This document shows positions 7,320 through 9,015 of a stretch of 9,015 nucleotides of DNA, piece by piece. Within the stretch, counting starts at the first letter, position 1. Every line of letters starts with the position of its first letter. The stretch is taken from positions 1 to 9,015 of the forward strand of contig DASWVC010000180.1 of the NCBI GenBank assembly GCA_036401335.1, in the 5' to 3' direction. A program made the translations under genes and the position numbers. Origin of the DNA: DASWVC01 sp036401335. Lineage in GTDB: Bacteria; Verrucomicrobiota; Verrucomicrobiia; Chthoniobacterales; JAFAMB01. Below the pieces are notes generated by a model. The model did not search any database and was not told where the DNA came from. It worked only from the letters and a program-made list of their open reading frames with translations.

Positions 7320-8273
7320 ATGAAGAACACAAGTCGAGCGAGCGAACTCCACGGGGTCGCCAACGGTTTAACCTTCGAACCACACCGCATCTGGCTGGAC
7401 CCGACCGGCCGGTACGATGAACCCCTGGATCGCGAGTTCCCATTTGTGATCAAGCTTTTTCGGTACCGCCACCACGACTTTACCCCTGGCCTGAGTTGGC
7501 ACGAAAGGCTGGAACTTTTTATGCCGCTCGATGGCCCAGTCTGCATGCAGATGGGCAAGCGGCAGGTTGACGTCGCTCCCGGTGAACTCTTGATTGTCGA
7601 CAACCTGAAGCTGCACATGACCGTGGATGCACCGGAACTGAACACCCGGGTCATTGTCATCAGCTTTCTGCCGGAGTTTGTTCACGGCGCGGGTTTGCCG
7701 GCGCTTGATCACGTGTTTCTGCTCCCTTTTTACATGCAGGTAACAGACCAGGCGCGGGTCGTCCGGACTGACGCGCCACTCCTGCCGCAGATGCGTCACG
7801 CCATGGCGCAACTCCTCCCGTGCTACGCCGGGCGCACCGGTTATTATCAGGCGGGGTGCAAAGTTTACCTGCTGGAACTGTTGTATCACCTGGCCCAGCA
7901 TTTTCGCGCCGCCGATGGTCTCCGTTCCGAGCTGATCCGCCAACAGGAACGCGCGGCAAGACTTAGACCCCTTTTTGAATTCGTGGCCCGCCATTACGCG
8001 GAGCCGATGACGCTCAAACAAGGGGCTTTACTCACCAAGCTGAGCATGCCGCAATTCATGAAGCTTTTTAAGAAAGTTGCCGGGATGACGTTTGTCAGTT
8101 ACCTCACGCGCGTTCGTCTCGCCCATGCAGTCCCCCTTCTTAAAGGCAGCTCATTAACGATCGGGGAAGTGGCCAAGCAGGTCGGTTTCTCTGATCAGAG
8201 CTATTTTGACCGTCGCTTCAAAGCGGTATTTTACCAGACGCCGCGTGCCTTTCGAGCAAAAGCGGGCGGCTAG
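7320..8273 (+). CDS. AraC-family transcriptional regulator
   Basis: A 317-residue cytoplasmic DNA-binding protein with the common AraC layout. The N-terminal cupin-like sensing domain spans about 35-150, with SWHERLELFMPLDG near 59-72, a PGELLIVDN cupin turn at 87-95 and H99. The C-terminal tandem helix-turn-helix spans about 222-313. The first helix pair begins near MTLKQGALLTKLSMPQFMKLFKK (from 230; recognition helix SMPQFMKLFKK). The second contains SLTIGEVAKQVGFSDQSYFDRRFK from 278, then the usual TPRAFR ending. I chose ATG 7320, preceded by AAGAG about six bases upstream. A TTG at 7170 in frame would add 50 residues without domain character across the control region. It is transcribed away from the transport operon and toward the RuBisCO-like gene, so it probably controls both, with the pathway sugar as inducer; AraC members of this design are mostly activators. 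The specific effector is not visible. Confidence 0.93.
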   Translation: MKNTSRASELHGVANGLTFEPHRIWLDPTGRYDEPLDREFPFVIKLFRYRHHDFTPGLSWHERLELFMPLDGPVCMQMGKRQVDVAPGELLIVDNLKLHMTVDAPELNTRVIVISFLPEFVHGAGLPALDHVFLLPFYMQVTDQARVVRTDAPLLPQMRHAMAQLLPCYAGRTGYYQAGCKVYLLELLYHLAQHFRAADGLRSELIRQQERAARLRPLFEFVARHYAEPMTLKQGALLTKLSMPQFMKLFKKVAGMTFVSYLTRVRLAHAVPLLKGSSLTIGEVAKQVGFSDQSYFDRRFKAVFYQTPRAFRAKAGG

Positions 8274-8319
8274 GTTAAAAACGTCCTAGAAAATCTGAAC
8301 GTGTTCTGGACATCAAACA

Positions 8320-8354
8320 GCGGAGCGGGTACTACCTTTCTGGTAGCCCCCCGC
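8320..8354. repeat. Imperfect hairpin between the regulator and the RuBisCO-like gene
   Basis: CTACC (8332-8336) and GGTAG (8342-8346) form a stem with a 5-base loop. It can be extended by GGG against CCC past a small TA bulge and by GCGG at 8320-8323 against the CCGC at the end. It starts 47 bases after the AraC stop in a 158-base gap. The absence of a T-tract argues against an ordinary intrinsic terminator. It may be a weak terminator, a leader structure of the next gene, or chance in GC-rich DNA. Confidence 0.35.
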
Positions 8355-8431
8355 CTGAAACCCGTGCGTGTGCCCGGTCTGACCGTTTTACAAGCGTGTT
8401 TTTGCCGGCCGTTCGCCTGGGGCTGGAACGC

Positions 8432-9015
8432 ATGAATGCTGACCGCTTTGTCGCCAAGTACCTCATCGAGACGCCGCTGGCGGTCGAGCGTGCAGCAGAA
8501 ATCATCGCCGGGGAACAGTCGTCAGGAACCTTTGTTCCGCTGCCAGGAGAAACGGCCGAACTGAAGGAGCGTGCCCGTGCCCAGGTGCTGGCGATCAACC
8601 GGCTCGAAAGCGTGCCTCAACCGAGTTTGCCCGGGGTGCGCCGGCCACGGGAGGGCCCAGAGCGTTACCAGCGCGCGGAAATCACCATTGCGTTCCCGGT
8701 CGACAACGTGGGCCCGAACCTTCCCACGTTGCTTTCCACCGTTGCGGGAAACCTTTTCGAACTCAGCGAAGTCTCCGGCCTGAAGTTGGTAGACCTGGAA
8801 CTGCCTCCCGTGTTCGCCGAGCGGTACCCCGGCCCGCAATTCGGCATCGAGGGCACCCGGCGACTTAGCGGGGTCATCGGACGGCCGTTGATTGGGACCA
8901 TCATCAAGCCAAGCGTCGGCCTCACTCCTGACCAGACCGCGGCATTGGTGCGAAGCCTTGGCGAGGCCGGCATCGATTTCATCAAGGATGACGAATTGAT
9001 GGCCAACCCGCCCCA
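8432..9015 (+). CDS. RuBisCO-like protein (RLP), 5' part; probable 3-oxo-isoapionate-4-phosphate enzyme
   Basis: The frame opens at ATG 8432 and runs off the right edge after 194 codons, about half of a typical RuBisCO large chain. The N-terminal domain carries AGEQSSGTF (26-34), matching the region of RuBisCO E60 and T65, and STVAGNLFEL (102-111), matching N123. The barrel begins with GTIIKPSVGLTP (155-166): K159 matches catalytic K175, but the second lysine (K177) is S161. IDFIKDDELM (181-190) keeps the carbamylated lysine and acidic metal ligands as K185, D187 and E188. This is a form IV-type pattern, not a carbon-fixing enzyme. Beside apnL, the best fit is OiaX (decarboxylase giving L-erythrulose 1-phosphate) or OiaT (transcarboxylase/hydrolase giving 3-phosphoglycerate and glycolate); the visible half cannot decide. 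It lies 158 bases downstream of the AraC gene on the same strand, with only a weak Shine-Dalgarno. The frame is open upstream to 8279, but family similarity starts at this ATG. Confidence 0.9.
   Translation, partial: MNADRFVAKYLIETPLAVERAAEIIAGEQSSGTFVPLPGETAELKERARAQVLAINRLESVPQPSLPGVRRPREGPERYQRAEITIAFPVDNVGPNLPTLLSTVAGNLFELSEVSGLKLVDLELPPVFAERYPGPQFGIEGTRRLSGVIGRPLIGTIIKPSVGLTPDQTAALVRSLGEAGIDFIKDDELMANPP

Noticed and set aside
7368..8021. Minus-strand open frame of 217 codons
   Set aside because: Antisense to the AraC gene, whose two domains are clear.
8332..8839. Minus-strand open frames over the right edge
   Set aside because: They are antisense to the RuBisCO-like gene, which carries conserved active-site motifs.

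Overview
This 9 kb window looks like part of a bacterial locus for uptake and oxidative breakdown of the plant branched sugar D-apiose or its oxidation products (D-apionolactone, D-apionate). Three genes carry that reading. The first is a D-apionate lactonase (apnL), running off the left edge on the minus strand. The second is a xylose-isomerase-like TIM-barrel protein that fits 3-oxo-isoapionate decarboxylase (oiaC). The third is a RuBisCO-like protein running off the right edge on the plus strand, of the kind that acts on 3-oxo-isoapionate 4-phosphate. A complete sugar ABC importer lies between the catabolic genes.

Layout. Five genes lie tandem on the minus strand, transcribed right to left: substrate-binding protein (5946-6962), ATPase fused to a permease (3445-5877), second permease (2501-3448), TIM-barrel enzyme (1550-2485) and apnL (1 to 1490, 3' end outside). 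Gaps are 68, -4, 15 and 59 bases, so a single operon is likely. A 357-base divergent region (6963-7319) holds a good sigma70-type promoter for this operon, a long compound dyad in its leader, and the upstream region of an AraC-family regulator (7320-8273, plus strand). After a 158-base gap containing a hairpin, the RuBisCO-like gene (8432 to edge) follows on the plus strand.

How the genes work together (inference from family knowledge). The importer brings in the sugar or sugar acid. The lactonase opens D-apionolactone to D-apionate, and an oxidoisomerase not in the window would make 3-oxo-isoapionate. That intermediate is then either decarboxylated directly (TIM-barrel enzyme) or phosphorylated by a kinase not in the window and cleaved by the RuBisCO-like protein. 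The AraC protein is the obvious local regulator. Signatures of both downstream branches in one locus, and the ATPase-permease fusion, are the most unusual aspects.

Organism. GC is high (roughly 60 percent by eye). Most minus-strand genes lack a clear Shine-Dalgarno, while the first gene of the operon has a good one. The substrate-binding protein has a Sec signal peptide with an AFA-Q cleavage site, indicating a Gram-negative periplasm. A soil or plant-associated bacterium, perhaps Verrucomicrobiota, is my guess, but the window does not settle it. I see no tRNA, rRNA, CRISPR array, insertion sequence or integrase.
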